Shown here piece after piece: positions 33,738 through 48,700 of a DNA stretch of 64,000 nucleotides (the first letter of the stretch is position 1; the number at the start of each line of letters is the position of its first letter). A program made the position numbers and the translations under genes. This stretch comes from Pieris napi (lineage: Eukaryota > Arthropoda > Insecta > Lepidoptera > Pieridae). The stretch covers positions 1,550,001 through 1,614,000 of the forward strand of contig NC_062248.1 of assembly GCF_905475465.1 (NCBI RefSeq), in the 5' to 3' direction. Under the pieces are notes generated by a model, which was given only the letters and a program-made list of their open reading frames with translations, was not told where the DNA came from and did not search any database.

Positions 33738-36700
33738 ATGAAGGTTGTGGTGTTTGTGATTTTATTTCAACTGTGTAATGGACTTTATTTAAATGGTAAA
33801 ATGTATTCAATTAATACAAACAATACTATGTATATAAATTTTAAATACTTCTGCCAGTACTTACCCAAGACAGACGAGTCTTTCGTAGATAACCAGTTTC
33901 TTCTTGAAATTGATTTCACCTAAAAGTTATTAAATCATTTTCACATTAAAAAATTCATCGTCATAGGTTCGATCCCCGGCTGTGCACGAATAGACTTTAT
34001 TTCTATGTGCGAATTTAACATTAGCTTGATCGGTGAAGGAAAACTTCGTGAAGAAACCGGAATGCCGTAGACCCATAGTCGATGTCAGGCATGATTTTTT
34101 TGAAACATAGATATTGTTTGTTATACCTTTTTTTGCTACGTTTTTCTAAAATCATATGCAACATGTAACAAAAACAATTTTTTATAATAAAATATGTTCA
34201 CTTAAGTTAACTTAAAATATAGTAAGTAAACTCAAAACATAGTATGAAAAACGTCGAGTCACTTACCCTAAGTGATAAAGGTGACATCACTTACCTTAAA
34301 TAAAATATATAACCTTCCCCAGACCTACCGAATATACATTTAAAAGTCATCTGCACGAATGTTTATATTATTTTTACTTACGTAATTCGGAAGACGCCTA
34401 AAGAGAACTAAACCTTTTGAGTTAAAAAACCTAGTGTAGTGAATGACGACTCATTGGTCTAGTGGTTAGTACCCCTGACTGCGAATATATGGGTCCCGGG
34501 TTCGATCCGCGGCTGAGACGAACATCGATGTGATGAGCATTTGGTGTTGTGCTTAGGTCTTGGGTGTTTCAATATGTATATGTCTATCTATCTATAATAT
34601 GTATGTATATCCGTTGCCTAGTATCCATAACACAAGCTTCACCAGCTTAGCATGGGACTAGGTCAATTGGTGTGAATTGTCTAAAAAAAAAATAAAGTGC
34701 AAGTGCGGTATCTCGAACACATGAACATGCTGTCAAAATATTATAGACCACTAAGACTGTTAATGAACATTACCTTAGTTTAAGCTATTCATTAGTATTG
34801 TAGAAAATTAGGTCAAAATAATATTACTTATTAGCCATAATTATTGTATAGGCTAGATTGTAATTCATGTAAAGTCGCACTCTTTTATGTGAACTTTTTT
34901 GTAAAAAAAAAATAACTTACGTAATTAAATCAGATACAGAATATTCCCGGATGCCGCCAGTCTTTCAAATGGACCTCTACGAAGACTGTACATTAAAACC
35001 AAACGGAACATACTGCTTGGTCCAATTCGTCTTAGTATCAGACACACAAAGTGAGCTTCTCGATATGATAAACGTGAGTATGTTTTTGTTTTTTTTTTTT
35101 TCATTTTTTTCCCACAAGTATTGCAAAATTAAACTTATATGAAATGTATCCTTTGGTTTGTTTCTCATTTCTCAACCATTCAATCACAATATGCCACAGC
35201 GAAGCGTGGCAGGGTACAGCTAGTAATAAAATAATAATAAAAACTTTATTAATGACAAATAGGTTGTGACAGAATTCATATACAAGTCCCCATACTAGGG
35301 AGTCCCTGTGTGTGTGAATGGGTGTGTGTGTGCATATATTTGAGAGTGTAGCTAAAGGTCATTACTCACATACGGTATTACTCGATAGTTTTACTCGAAG
35401 TCGAGTAAAAATCAACGTGTGGACCGCAAAACTTACAGCTCGAAGGCTCCCACCGAGTCGGCTCGATGGAATTAAAAGAAAGTAATTTCCTTCGAACCTA
35501 CTCGAAGCGAGCCGTCAATCTTGACTCGAACGTGTGTACGTGATTGCGAGTGGCGCGAGGCGAGCGTCAGTCTGGTATTGTTTATCGTGATTGAAACACG
35601 TGTTTTTAAGAGAAATGGATTTGCGAGTTTATTCCAAAAGCGCTATAGAAGACTTTATTAACGCATATTGACAGTGTGAGTGTTTATGGAATGTCAAGTC
35701 CAAAGATTACTCCCATAAAAATAAGAGAAATGAATGTTATGATCAATCACTAGCTGTGCTAACGTTTTTTCTTTTCATTTTCTCTGATTTTCTTATAAAG
35801 CACTATGAGACTTGCTAAATACAGCCACCGTCTCCTTTGTTGCACAGACATCCTTTGGCTCGAACGGTTCGGTGAATACTGAACGGCGCGCCTCACTCGA
35901 TAGATCAATGCTCAATGTATGGACGAAAGCCCATGCCATGGGTTATACTCGACAGTTTAGCTCGATCGAGTAATACCGTATGTGAGTACTGACCTTAAGA
36001 GTTGTTTAATAAGCGCTGTGACTGTGTTAGTTTTTGGCACCTCGGAGTCATGCCAAGATACGTAAGGCCTCTGTAGATTCGAAATCCAATTCAGCGTAAT
36101 TTTTATGTGATTTGTGAGTTTGAATCTGAATGTTTTGAACGTTGCAATCAAGTTCCAGCACCGCTTCGCTATGAAATAATATTATATACGACGAATATAG
36201 CAAATACCATAATTGTAACATTATTAATTACAGGAATATTCGAGTAACAAAAACACACGTTACAATCATAGCCTATTGCGTCATGGTATATGCGTACCAG
36301 AACAATGTGGTTATACAAATAAAAAGGATCAAGTATTGTCCCTTGAAGCATGCCTAAATGATACATACTGGCAAAAGTATAAGTTAAAGACAAGAGTACT
36401 GCAACCGTTGCAATGCAATACGGATGTTAATGAGCCGATAGTTTTTACCGCTGGAAATATTATTGTTTTAGTAATAATTGTCGTTATTATTATCATGAAT
36501 CTATTTGGGACTCTGTATCATTCATGTCTGATAAATAGCAAAGGTAATTCAATCTCGAAGAAGACTTCGGTTACTAACGATATTTCATATATTTGATTCT
36601 TAAAGATACTTATTTTCTCAAAGAATTACTTACACATTATTAATTTAGTGTAGGTTAGTTGGGTTCATCTTGTTATCAAATTATTGCAAAATAAGCTTTA

Positions 36701-39700
36701 TAAAATAATAATATTAGTTGCTCCTAATTGATTACAATAATATTATTGTCTTTTGACATTTACTTAAAAAGAAGAGAATATTTTGCCAAGACAGTTATAA
36801 TTTATTCATAAAGGTAAATCGGTGGTGTTGGCCTAGTGGCTTCAGCGTGCGTCAGGCACAGAAAGCTGACTTACTTGCCTATTAGATTACCAAATGATCA
36901 TGGAACAGATATAGAAATCTGAGGCCCAGACCTAAAAAGGTTGTAGCGCCATTGGTAATTATTATTATTAAATCTGTGATCACATACAAACGCTAAAATC
37001 TGCACTATAATAATTTACTGCACTTTAAAAAACTTACACACAAGTCACCCTGAAGTAAACTGCATATGTAAGTATGATATCACATATATAACATACATTA
37101 TGTATATAACTCTTTATTATAAATTACAGGTAACCGATTTCTCATGTGTTTTTCCATGAAACAAAATATATCCAAGTTACGAACTTCATACACAAACTTA
37201 GACGATGATGAACAACAGCTAAAATGCTTACATGGACTAAGGTATGGTATAGTTTGTATTATTTGAATACAGCCCTACTGATTCTGTAATTCACTTTTCG
37301 AACTCACACAGCGGTTTTCGCATCGGCGGTCGCTCTGAAATCAGTCGTGAAGCAGTCATTTTAAGATTTGGCATTCTGATAAACAATAAACAAGCTCCCA
37401 CCTTTTCAGAATGCCAAATCATAAAATGACTGCTTCAAGACTGATTTGAAATTCGAAAACCGCTGTGTGAGTTCGAAAAGTGAGTTACAGAATCGCAGGG
37501 CAGTTGTTTTAAATTAAATACATTTTGTGATATATCAGTCTAGTAGGAAATGTTTTATAAGAACTAAATTTATGTAGGCACCTAAATGGATTAATGTAGT
37601 GTAGCTATAAAAGCAGAGCCATCAGTCCTCTAGAAATATCATATCTCTACGCAACACCAAGGGATCAAGCCGCTCGAAAATTGACTGGTCGTCGACGATT
37701 CGAACAGCTTTTCGTTAAATACGGTAAAGTGGAAAGTGCTGGTACTGGGGAATTAGCGCTTTATACACTTGCAAGCGATGGCCCGGAGTGAAGTACCGTG
37801 ACTTGCTGAGCACTAAGCTTTTTGGAGGCTAATTTAGCCTTTCCGTCGTTCGATATGTCAAGTAAAGAAATCTGATGCGGGCTTTACTTTATGAATACTT
37901 AAGCGTACTTATAGGAAGTTTATGTCTACATAAAAAGGTTTTTAAGAACTACATTTATTACTGCAATCGCATATAAACATTCGCCTGGAACCAGGAAAGA
38001 TTTAGCGCAACGGAAAAAGACTTGGGTTTTTATACTTTTTTTTTTTTTTTTTTTTTTTTTTAACGTTTCCAGATTATTCCCCGACTATATAGTCGTCGGA
38101 GGTGTTAAAAACCTTACATAAATGTATTGGTAACCCGAATGTTTACTTTCTATTACTATATTACTACTCTACTACTACCTATTTCTTTTGACAACCCCCT
38201 GCATGACCCTCACAGCAAATCCCAAAAAGATGCCCCTCAACCTAACATTGAGCATTATTCCCTTCAAACTCGTCTCCGTTACCCTCATGCCCATAGCTTG
38301 CTCAGCGTTATACCTGTCGTATCCATACATGGGACAGTCGGTCAGAACATGCAACACTGTCTCTTCAGCTGCATCGTCACAAGGACAGGCAGCACTTTGT
38401 CTAACCCTGAACCTGTGAAGATACGACAAGAAGCCACCGTGACCTGTCAACATCTGAGTAATCAATCCCGTTGGTTTCATTTGTTTAATTATCGAAAAGG
38501 CCGAAGCAACATTTGGAAGGAATAACTTGGTTATTGCAGCTGTTTCACCGTCTCGATATCTGTGATTCCATTTTTCTATCGTGTTTCCACGTAGACAGTT
38601 CTTCAAATGCGATATGGGAAATCTATTGTACACGGGCGCCTCTTCTAGATGCGCAGCTTCCTTTGCTAGTTGGTCTGCTCTTTCATTCCCCTCCATGCCC
38701 GAATGCGCTTTAACCCAAAAAATATCAATTGTTTTTATACTACATATATAGTTTGCATAGAAGGCTTTTAAATCTGTTTATAAAAGCCTCATTTCAACCT
38801 GTTTAGTTTTAAATGGTATTTCGAGTCGGGACTGAAAAATCTAAAACGTTTTTGGCATGTGAGAGTCATACATAGCGTTGAGAATAGAACGTACCTTAGT
38901 ATATCTTTTTTTCCTTACTAGGGTTGCCTGGAAGATATCGCTTGTTAGCGATAAACTAATAATTAATATTACTATTTATTTGTAACGAAGTTTTAACGAA
39001 TAATTCTTACCCTAAGCCACGCAGGAATGAATTTCTTATAGTATAATAAATCGATTTTGATCATGCATTTGGTATATCAATAATGTCTAATAAATTAATT
39101 TGTATTTTCAGAATGCTGACAATATTGTGTGTTATTTATGTACATTCAATGATGATAACTCGCATTTTTCCGGAAAATCCACGTTTCACGGAAAAAGTAA
39201 GTACCAATCAATTTATATAAATTAAAAAGGAAATACAATTAAAAAAATCTATGAATAAATTTGCAAATATAATTTAAGTACAACACACAAATGAACAGTA
39301 TTTACAATATTCTTAAGTTAAAATAATAATTAAAAATTAATTAATTAAAAATTAAAACAAATTTAAAAAGTTTGGTCCCTGTGGCAATGTATATTAATGC
39401 AGCATTAGTCGCTGTATTGCGATACTTATTCGTCGAGGAAAGCACCAGCTCTGGGGTCACCTGTACTATCTACCAAGCGCCAACGTAAATCTTTAGCGCC
39501 TGTGCACTTGAACCCCACGGCCCAAGAGTCTCTATTTCAAAGGGAACAAAAGCAAAGTTGGAGACAAGACTCTTATTTCTGTATCTGCTCTGCTTTTGTG
39601 CTTGACGGGCCTGTGACCACACAAGTAACATCCCACGCCAAAGCTCGGCCCATCCTCCAAGGATTCCCATCCACCTACCATCGTCTCTAGCAATGCCTGC

Positions 39701-42700
39701 TGCCTCATCTAATTAAGTAATTTCTCATCCATCCAAAATACTGGGATTAGGATATGACCTTTAGACCCTAATTACGAAACATCTTTGTGTACTCAATAAT
39801 AACTGTTACCCTAACACACCCACTCCCCCACACATATACACACACCCACGCACGCACACACACACTTAGAGAGAGAAACACACACATGCGCGCGCGCGCA
39901 CACACACACACACATACACACACACACACACAAACACACACCAAATTTATTTTTACGACTCCGTTTGCAATGTTTTCTTTTAGCACTTAATACTTATTTT
40001 CTTCTATTGTATCTTATGACAATGACCTGATTGTACGTGTTCCGGTCCGGTGGTGGAGAGGCTGGCTATCTGTCACTCAGGTCTCCTGTTACAGAGACCA
40101 GTCTCTCACATACACTTCCTAATGTTGTCATCTTAGTTTAATCATAATACCCTTGTTTGTATATGTGAGAGAAGAAATAAAGATTATTATTATTAATCTC
40201 TTTATCGAGGTTACATAACATCATAAAACAAACTTTGAAATATTACTTAATAATTTCAGATGTATGATAACGTGATAAATTATGTAATTTTTAACGGGAC
40301 TATACTCGTCCAAACATTCTTTATAATGGCAGGATTTCTGTTGTCATATAAATTAGAAAAATTGTCAGAAAAACAAAAACTTACATGGCATTGGATACCG
40401 AAAGGAATTTTGTTTACACTGCTAAGGTATAACTACTTTATAATTTATTTATTTTTATTCTTTAAAAAACCAATGGCTTGACTTGAGCGTTGTTGAGAGG
40501 CACAAATGTCGTGCGTTCAAATCCCGGCTTTGCAATTGGTTGTTTCGTGTGACATTTACTGAAACCATCGCAAGGATACCGGCCTATCTTACAATAAAAT
40601 CAATAAATAAAATTAGCAAAGCAAATGAACAATCTGTTTGTTATTATCTTTAAAAACATACATAAAGTTATTATGTTTTAATTTATTTGTATAAAACAGA
40701 ATAAATTATATTTTTTACTATATTTATTTTTAGGTTAACTCCATCGTATGCTTTAATTCTTATATTTACAATAACCTGGCTTGGTCATCTCGGTTCAGGA
40801 CCTTACTGGCAGGTAAGAAATAAGAAGGAACATTTCCTTCATAATTCTTTTTTCATTCTTATTTTCAAAAGTTGTAAACAAAATTGTTATGGAATTAACT
40901 ATTAAGTCTGTTATAGGGGCCTCATAGCCTAGCGGTCTTATTAAGTGGCAGCTAGGTGAGGGGTATCGGGTTCGATTCCCGGTTCGAGGGCAAGTTTTAA
41001 ATTAATTTAAATTTGTTCTCGGCCTTTGGGAGGGTTGTGCGGTAGCGGGCGAGTGCCTAAACCGTACATGGAGGACACGGTCGAATTTCTAAAGACAAGC
41101 ACGAATTATAAAAAATCCTATTCTTGACGCTGGCTAATGCACAAATCGTGCCAGAGCCATATAAAAAAAACTATTAAGTCTTATGGAAGAACTGAGAACC
41201 TTGACACAGATGTTTTTACTTAAAAAAATTCCCAAAACACATTATAATCCATTGTTTATACTGTATTACGACATTATTTTATTCTGAAAATAAGATCTAT
41301 ACTAATACAACTACTAAATACATTTTCTGGAGTGGCCACCATAATCCCACCCGTCCATCATCCCCACATCTCATACCAACCATATTCTACTTCTATGTTC
41401 CAAAACTTTTACATCGAATCAGCACTGAATAACCAGCGCTGTGGAACATTCTGCTCCTCAGCATAATGCTGAGCCAGGGCCAATTACAGCCACAGCACAC
41501 ACGCATTACACACATGAAATGAACCGAATGGATTTTTTTTTCTTTTCTTTGATTATTGTTATTATAATATGTGTTTAGGGGTGTGTTTTTTTTTTGTAAT
41601 AATTGATAAATGTTACGTCTATGTCTAATGTTCCTTAATTGAAAATGAAGCTCCTTCACAGTTAGTAACAGCAAATTTATATTATATTACAACAGCTATT
41701 CTAATTAATTATAAATATTTTTTCCTTTAGTATATAATGTGTAATTTTGATCTGAGTTACTGTTAGCAATTTTTTTCGTGGGGAAATGCGTTACGCATAC
41801 TCTCCAACAGCACGATTTTTATTTATAGAACTTCTTCGTTGAATATGGTCAAGTGGAAGGAGCTGGTACTGAGAAGCTCCGACCCAGAGGTGAGAACAGT
41901 ACTCCATGTGGGGCCGAATTTGCATTTGAAGTACCGTCTTGACTTGCTGAGAAAACCAAGCTTTTTAGAGCTAATTTAGCCTTTCCCTACAAATGACCGC
42001 GAAATTGAACGTCATTCAATATGTCAACGCCGAGTATTCCGATGCTGGCTGTGGTTTTAAGTAGAGTGTCTTCGAAGAGACGAGTAGCGACAAAGGGTGT
42101 TTTTTTCAGCAGATAACACGTGTCTTCTTGGAGTTAAATTGGACTAGATTAAGCCTAGCCCAGTCCGAGACTCCACGTAGTAGAGTTCCGACTACAGACA
42201 CATGCTTGTTCCGGTACTCATCGACAACTGCCCGAGAAATACCTGCCCGGCCAGTGTAAAGAGTATCCCCAGTGCGGTCATCCGCATAGCAATGAATGTT
42301 GCTAAGATGCAACATAACATTGTGCTTTGCGACTTTTGCGCCTTAGCTTTTCCTTAAATATTTCATTCTGACTGCATTCTTTACGATCTTCTGCTGTCTT
42401 GTCAATGTTTACCTGTCTAAGATTTCAAAAAATATTTTTTTTTTGTTTTGACTTATAAAAACATTGCTTTTGCAGGTTGCCATTTTGAGTGAGGTGGAGT
42501 GGTGTCGAGAAAGCTGGCTGTATAATTTGTTTTATGTAAACAATTATGTAAATCCCAATAGATGTATGTATCATTCATGGTAAGTGCCACAGAGCTGTTA
42601 TTTAACTATATATCTATACAGGGTGGCCAAAAAGTCGTGGATCAAACGCAAATAGGGGATAGATGAGGTCATCAGCGGCAAAAAATTGTACTACGGGAGG

Positions 42701-45700
42701 TCTCTAAGGTCAACCCCTGCAGAGTTATAATTTATTTTGCGTTTTTATAAGAAAATTGACTTTTTTTCTAATTATTATTAAAATTCGAAAAAATCTACAT
42801 CCTGTATCTTTTTCATAATATCCACTAGATTGGTACTGATGAGTTCTTGCGTTAGACATACCATTTATAGTTGTTTATTGAGTGTATTGAAGATAATATT
42901 AAGTTATACGATATAATTTTTTTTCAAATCAAAACTTTTTGTTTATTTCGGACCCCACTGTGAAAAAAAATTACTCTACCGAAAAGTGACCCTGTATAAC
43001 AAGTTTTGGCGCATTTAATATGGATTCTGAAAAGGTATTACACATGGCCATGAGTCGCTCTAATATCTTTCTAGGACGAAAAAACAACAACGATTCGGAC
43101 TTATGATAGATTATTTACCTACCTGTGACCAGTACTGTGTGAATCGGAATAGATTCAAAAAATTGGACAGATGGCTGGAGGGTTACGTAGGAATTTGATT
43201 AGACGGTGCAGATTAAGTATTATGGTCAGAGTCAGGAATTTTGAGCATATTTTATTGTAAAATATTTTGTTTCCTACAAACAACCATTGAGAAATAATTG
43301 TTTTAATACAATTATTATTCCACAATCGTTGTTTGTAATTCTTCCTAGAAAGATATTAGAGCGACTCATGGCCACGTGTAATACCTTTTCAGAATCCCTA
43401 TTAAATGCGCCAAAACTTGTAGTACAGGGACACTTTTCGTTGGAGTAATTTTTTTTCACAGTGGGGTCCAAAGTAAAGAAAAATTTATGATTTGAAAAAA
43501 TGTTATGCCGTATCACTTAATATTATTTTGAATACACTCAATAAACAACTATAAATAGTATGTCTAACGCAAGAACTCATCAGTACCAATCTAGTGGATA
43601 TTATGAGAAAGATACAGGATGTAGATATTTTCGAATTTTAAGAAGAATTAGTAAAAAAAAGTAAATTTTCATATAAAAACCAAAATAAATCATAACTCTG
43701 CAGGGGTTGACCTTAGAGACCTCCCGTAGAACAATTTTTTGCCGCTGATGACCTCATCTATCCTCTATTTGCGTTTGATCCACGACTTTTTGGCCACCCT
43801 GTATATATAAAAATGAAACCCGTTTTCCGTTGTCACGACATAACATGAAAACGGCTTGACCGATTTGTCTGATTCTTTTTTTACAATATACCTTGAAGTA
43901 CGAGGATGGTTCCTTCGGAGATAAACATTAAAAAAATTGAGTGAAAAAGTCTAAAAACAACACTTTTCTATATTCCCATACAAAATATTCGTAATAATAT
44001 TTAATGGCAATTTGTACTTTAATACCATATAATGGAGGGGTTCCGGGAAGGTAAATTTTTATTTTTTGACATAATGTATTTGTTGTATTATCAACTTTCT
44101 TTTTTTTTATCTTACTAGCTAGACCGGTGTCCCGAATAGCAGAATAAATATTTAAAAAAATAAAGAATCGACTGTTAGGCGGTACGATGTTCGCCAGGCC
44201 AGCTAGTTATATATAAAAATGAATTCCTATTTCCCTTGGTCATCGCATCACGCGTGCACGGATGGACCGATTTCGTTAATTATTTTTTTGTTGTGTTTGT
44301 TATTGTCAGGAGAAGGTTCTTACTTCTTATGAAAGAAAAAAATAAGAAAATTGCGCGGAAACTTAGAAAATTTAAGAATACTTAACCACCATACAATTCA
44401 AACTTTTTTGATGTAATGCCGTTTGACATAACATTGAAAGAATGCGTGCTGCAAATATCGTCAAAAGGGATGTAAGAAAAATGAATATCGTTTAAAACAA
44501 TTGCTTCTATCGGAGTTATTATAATGCGCATGAAAGAAAGTTGGTGCACAGCCGAGGATCGAACCTACGACCTCAGGGAGGAGAATCCCAGACGCTTTGA
44601 AGCCCTAACTATTATACTATCTGTCAAACTTAACTAATATTGCCATCAAAATATATTTAAAATAAAGTTTATGGTAATAATTAATTGTGTATTAGTCTAA
44701 GATTTTTGTTATTTATTATTATCGAACCAAATGATTTTGCAAATCAAATTAATCTATGTCAAACTTACACTTTAATTTAAATTGCATTGTCAAGAAAACT
44801 CTATTCATCTAAATTTTTTCCTTAAGTAAATTTTTTAAATAATTATCTCTCTTTTTCTCATTTTCTAAACACCATTTGACAGAAAGACCTCAGAAGAAAC
44901 CTCATCATACAGCTTTTCTCATCTTTTCAACAGCACTCTTTTAACTAAAGCAGTTCTTCGTCAATTGTCAAATTTATTTTTAATCTGTCATGACTGTTAA
45001 AATATCCAATTAGATTGGCAAAACGTCAATTATAATTAAACTAACTGCAGAATACAGAGAACCATAAAATATGTGTCCAATTATTTTAGGTACGTGGCCG
45101 CCAATGTCCAATTAATGATACTTGGCTACTTTGTTTGTGTATTGGCAAGAGGAACATCAGCAAAGAAATGGACTATAGCCATTCTAATTGTTGTTGGCTC
45201 AATTATACCAGCTGCTCATACATTCTACCAGGACTTAGAGGCTGTATTGTTTGTTGCTCCTGAGTAAGTTTTACACGGACGACTCATTGGTCTAGTGGTT
45301 AGTACCCCTGACTGCGAATCCATAGGTCCCGGGTTCTATCCCCGGCTGAGATAAATATCGATGTGATGAGCATTTGGTGTTGTGCTTAGGTCTTGGCTGT
45401 TTAAATATGTATTTATATGTCTATCCATCTATAATATGTATGTATATCCGTTGCCTAGTACCCATAACACAAGCTTCACCAGCTTAGCATGGAACTAGGT
45501 CAATTGGTGTGAATTGTCTTTAAAAAAAATTAAAAGTAAACTAGTCTTGCCTTCTGTGCCGAACATAGACGATGTTCTAGTTCTAAATGAAAACATACCG
45601 GTTTACTCTTTATTAATTTCCTTCAACCTGAGTGGTAAATGGGCCCATAGACAGAACGTCCATTGGTTCACCCGGGATTAAAACATATTACCCCAGTGAT

Positions 45701-48700
45701 AAGAGCACGCTGAAACCCTTAGTCCTACATTCCCTTTAAATAGATTAAATTTTAATTTTCTTAATAATTATTAAGCGCCTGCGTAGAAGTAATGCGCAAT
45801 TCTGTTTTGTGATCTGCACAAAGTTGACCTGACTGTTAAAAGAACAGTTTTATTTTAATCGAAGGATAAATTTCAATATAAGGTTTTGCAAGGAAGTACC
45901 AATCTTGCAAAACCTAACCTAAAAAAAAGAATTTGTATGTAGTTTTAACAATAGTAGTTTCTGATCTGATCGGTTTCTATATAAGAAATACCACATTGCG
46001 CCTGCACAAAAAACTAAAGCAACACGTCATTTTGGCCATAATAATTTAGGATTAAGAAATCATTAAAAGCCTTAATTGCTTTAATTACTCCTATATAATT
46101 AGGATCTACAAATTACTCATTAAAAGCAATATTAATTAAAAAACAAGTTCTTCCTAATAAAAAATTGCACAACAATCTTCACGATACTGCTTTCACTGCC
46201 CGCTGACTAAATAGTTAACCGACATCAGAAACAAGGAGATTTTTGATATTTTTGAAATTGAATAACTTTTCAATATGATGTTTTTTTTGAGGATTTCAAA
46301 CACTTTGTATGTGTATATGTGTGGTCACAAATCGGAATGAAAGTTTTATCGAGATAATTCTTTTCAATTTAAATTATAAATGAGGTATATATACAAGCTT
46401 GGGATCCAATCCAAGTTTCATCAAAATCGGTTCAGAACTTGGCCTATCCCTTCTCCCTCGTTTCAACACCGTACGAGCCGTATCATCAAAAATTCATCAC
46501 CTTGATGGCTGGAATCTTCCACAGTCCATTTCACAAGGCATTTTCTTTTGCGAAGTAGCGAACTGTGGAATCGATTCCCGGTGAGGTCCTTCCTATGAGA
46601 TACAATCTCCAACTATTCAAATTTACATACTCCTCCCTCAAAGGCCGGCAACGCACCCGCTATAAATGTGTAGCCATGGGATGCGACGACTGTCCTTTTT
46701 GGGCGACCCGTAGGCTCGTTTGTATTAAATATATATATATACCTAAAAAATAAATAAAAAAGCAGCCATATTCAAAGTCGGTGTAATTATATTAAATTAC
46801 TTTTTAGTCCCCTATTTCAGTGTACACATTAACTAACCCTTATTACAGATTGGCATCAACATATTTTGTGAATCCGACCTATATATATGTGTATACTCGA
46901 GCACACAATAATATACCAGATTTTGTGATGGGTATCGCATTGGGATACTATACGCACTATGTGCAAAAGGAAAAAGTTGATTTAGTCAAATTTCAGGTCA
47001 ACTATACACATATTATTATTATATATCAATTGGTTACTTTTAAAATTACTTAATATAACTTTAAAGTCCATTGCCCCCCGTGTGGGAATGGGCCATCAAG
47101 CGTAACAGCCTGATCTGTCCTGTCTGTGACTTCACTGCTGGTTATTTCAGATTTTTTAGGAGCTGGAATATAACGTAGTATGGATATAATCTTGAAAATA
47201 TAAAAAAGCGTAACAAGATAAAAATCTTTTCAAAAGTTTAATTCTACGTTTGTAGAAAAAAGGACACTAACAATAGAAGAAACTAACTTCAAGGTGTCGG
47301 TTTTTTGTGACGGTGCGCGCGCAACGTATAATTTTTTCTCATAATTTTTCCCTAACGCGCTAAAAGAAGTATAACTTCAAAAAAATATTATTTTAAATTA
47401 ATTAACTTATGTATAAAGTGATTCTCTTAATTTTGTTTACTACAAAAATTTAAACATGGGTGTTTTTTTCTTTCAGAAATATAAATTTTTATTTACTTTA
47501 CCGCTACCAATGATAATTGCGCTATTATTAATAGGATATCCATTTATAAACGGTACATCTGTGTACGTGCGAGCTTTATATGCTGGCTTACATAAACCAA
47601 TATACGGCGTTTTCTTATGTATGATGATATTTGGATCGATTTTCAAACTTGAAAGTAAGTATTTTATTTATTCATTTAGTTTTTCATTATTGAAGTTTTA
47701 CTTCGTTATGCGCGTTATGAAAAATTGATGAGAGTGAAATTTTACGATGCGCGCGCACCGTTACTGACGTCATACTGACGAATTCTTTTTAACCCAGCCG
47801 GGCGCCGAGCGTGCGCGAGCGAGATGGGAATAAGACAATCTACAAGTAAAAAGAAATAGAATATGCGTGAAGTTAGCAGCTATGCCAAGAATTTTGAATG
47901 ACCATAATGACCTTTGGTATTAAACAAATAAAGGAGTTTTAATTAATTATTTTTTCAAATAAATTTAGCAATGCTTTTTCACAAAGACCTATCGTTACTT
48001 AGTTAAAAGGTTATGAAACATACCTAGTTATTAAATGGAATGAATAATATAATAAAATAATAAATAATAATAATTATTATTAATATTAATTAATAATTTA
48101 ATAATATACTAAATATTAAATAATTAACGTTAAATATTTATTATTAATTATTTAATATTTAAAAAAAACTTTCAAACAATCACACAACACAGCTGAATGA
48201 TTTATTACTTACTAAAATGTATTTTATAATTGTTATTGATTTTTTTCCTTTTGTAAACCTTTGAACATTTTTGTATATATTATGTATACCATTTTTGGCT
48301 ATATCTTTTGTTATTGTTATTGTTTTTTGTTATATATAATTTATGTTAGCTGTTGGATTATGAAATAAATAAATATATTAGGTGTTAAACGCCAAGTTCT
48401 TATGGCTACCTTCACTGGAATTTACTCACGCTTTCCTATTACCTATGTCTTCGAGAAGATTATTTTCATCTTCATTAGTATGCATTAGTTCAGTAAATAA
48501 ATTCAGGTTTTTAGATCTGGGCCTCAGATTTCTGTATCTGATACATGATTATCAATCTAATATGCAAGTAGGTGATCAGCCTCCTGTGCGTGACACACGC
48601 TGTCGACTCTTAGCGTCTAAGCCGGTTTCCTTCACCGTTCGAGCGAATGTTAAATGCACATATAGAAAGAAAGTTCATTGGTACACAAGAACACATACAT

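Noticed and set aside
33729..33923. Reading the NRF first exon through to the stop at 33923
   Set aside because: The donor after codon 19 (AATG|GTAAAA) joins in phase to an exon with the conserved NRF start. The extra 44 codons are intron.
34445..34520. Possible tRNA gene
   Set aside because: A and B boxes are present, but the anticodon arm and acceptor stem do not pair and the unit continues into a repeated 170-bp body. It recurs at 45281, so it is a SINE. The same holds for 40917.
38127..38525. 132-codon plus-strand open frame
   Set aside because: It is antisense to the LINE RNase H tail and has no similarity I recognise.
39768..39990. Overlapping open frames rich in Val-Cys or Thr-His
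   Set aside because: They are translations of the AC microsatellite.
41330..41660. Possible LINE protein end (minus 41393-41674 or plus)
   Set aside because: Some words such as ALWNIL suggest a LINE C-terminus, but the match is too weak to call.
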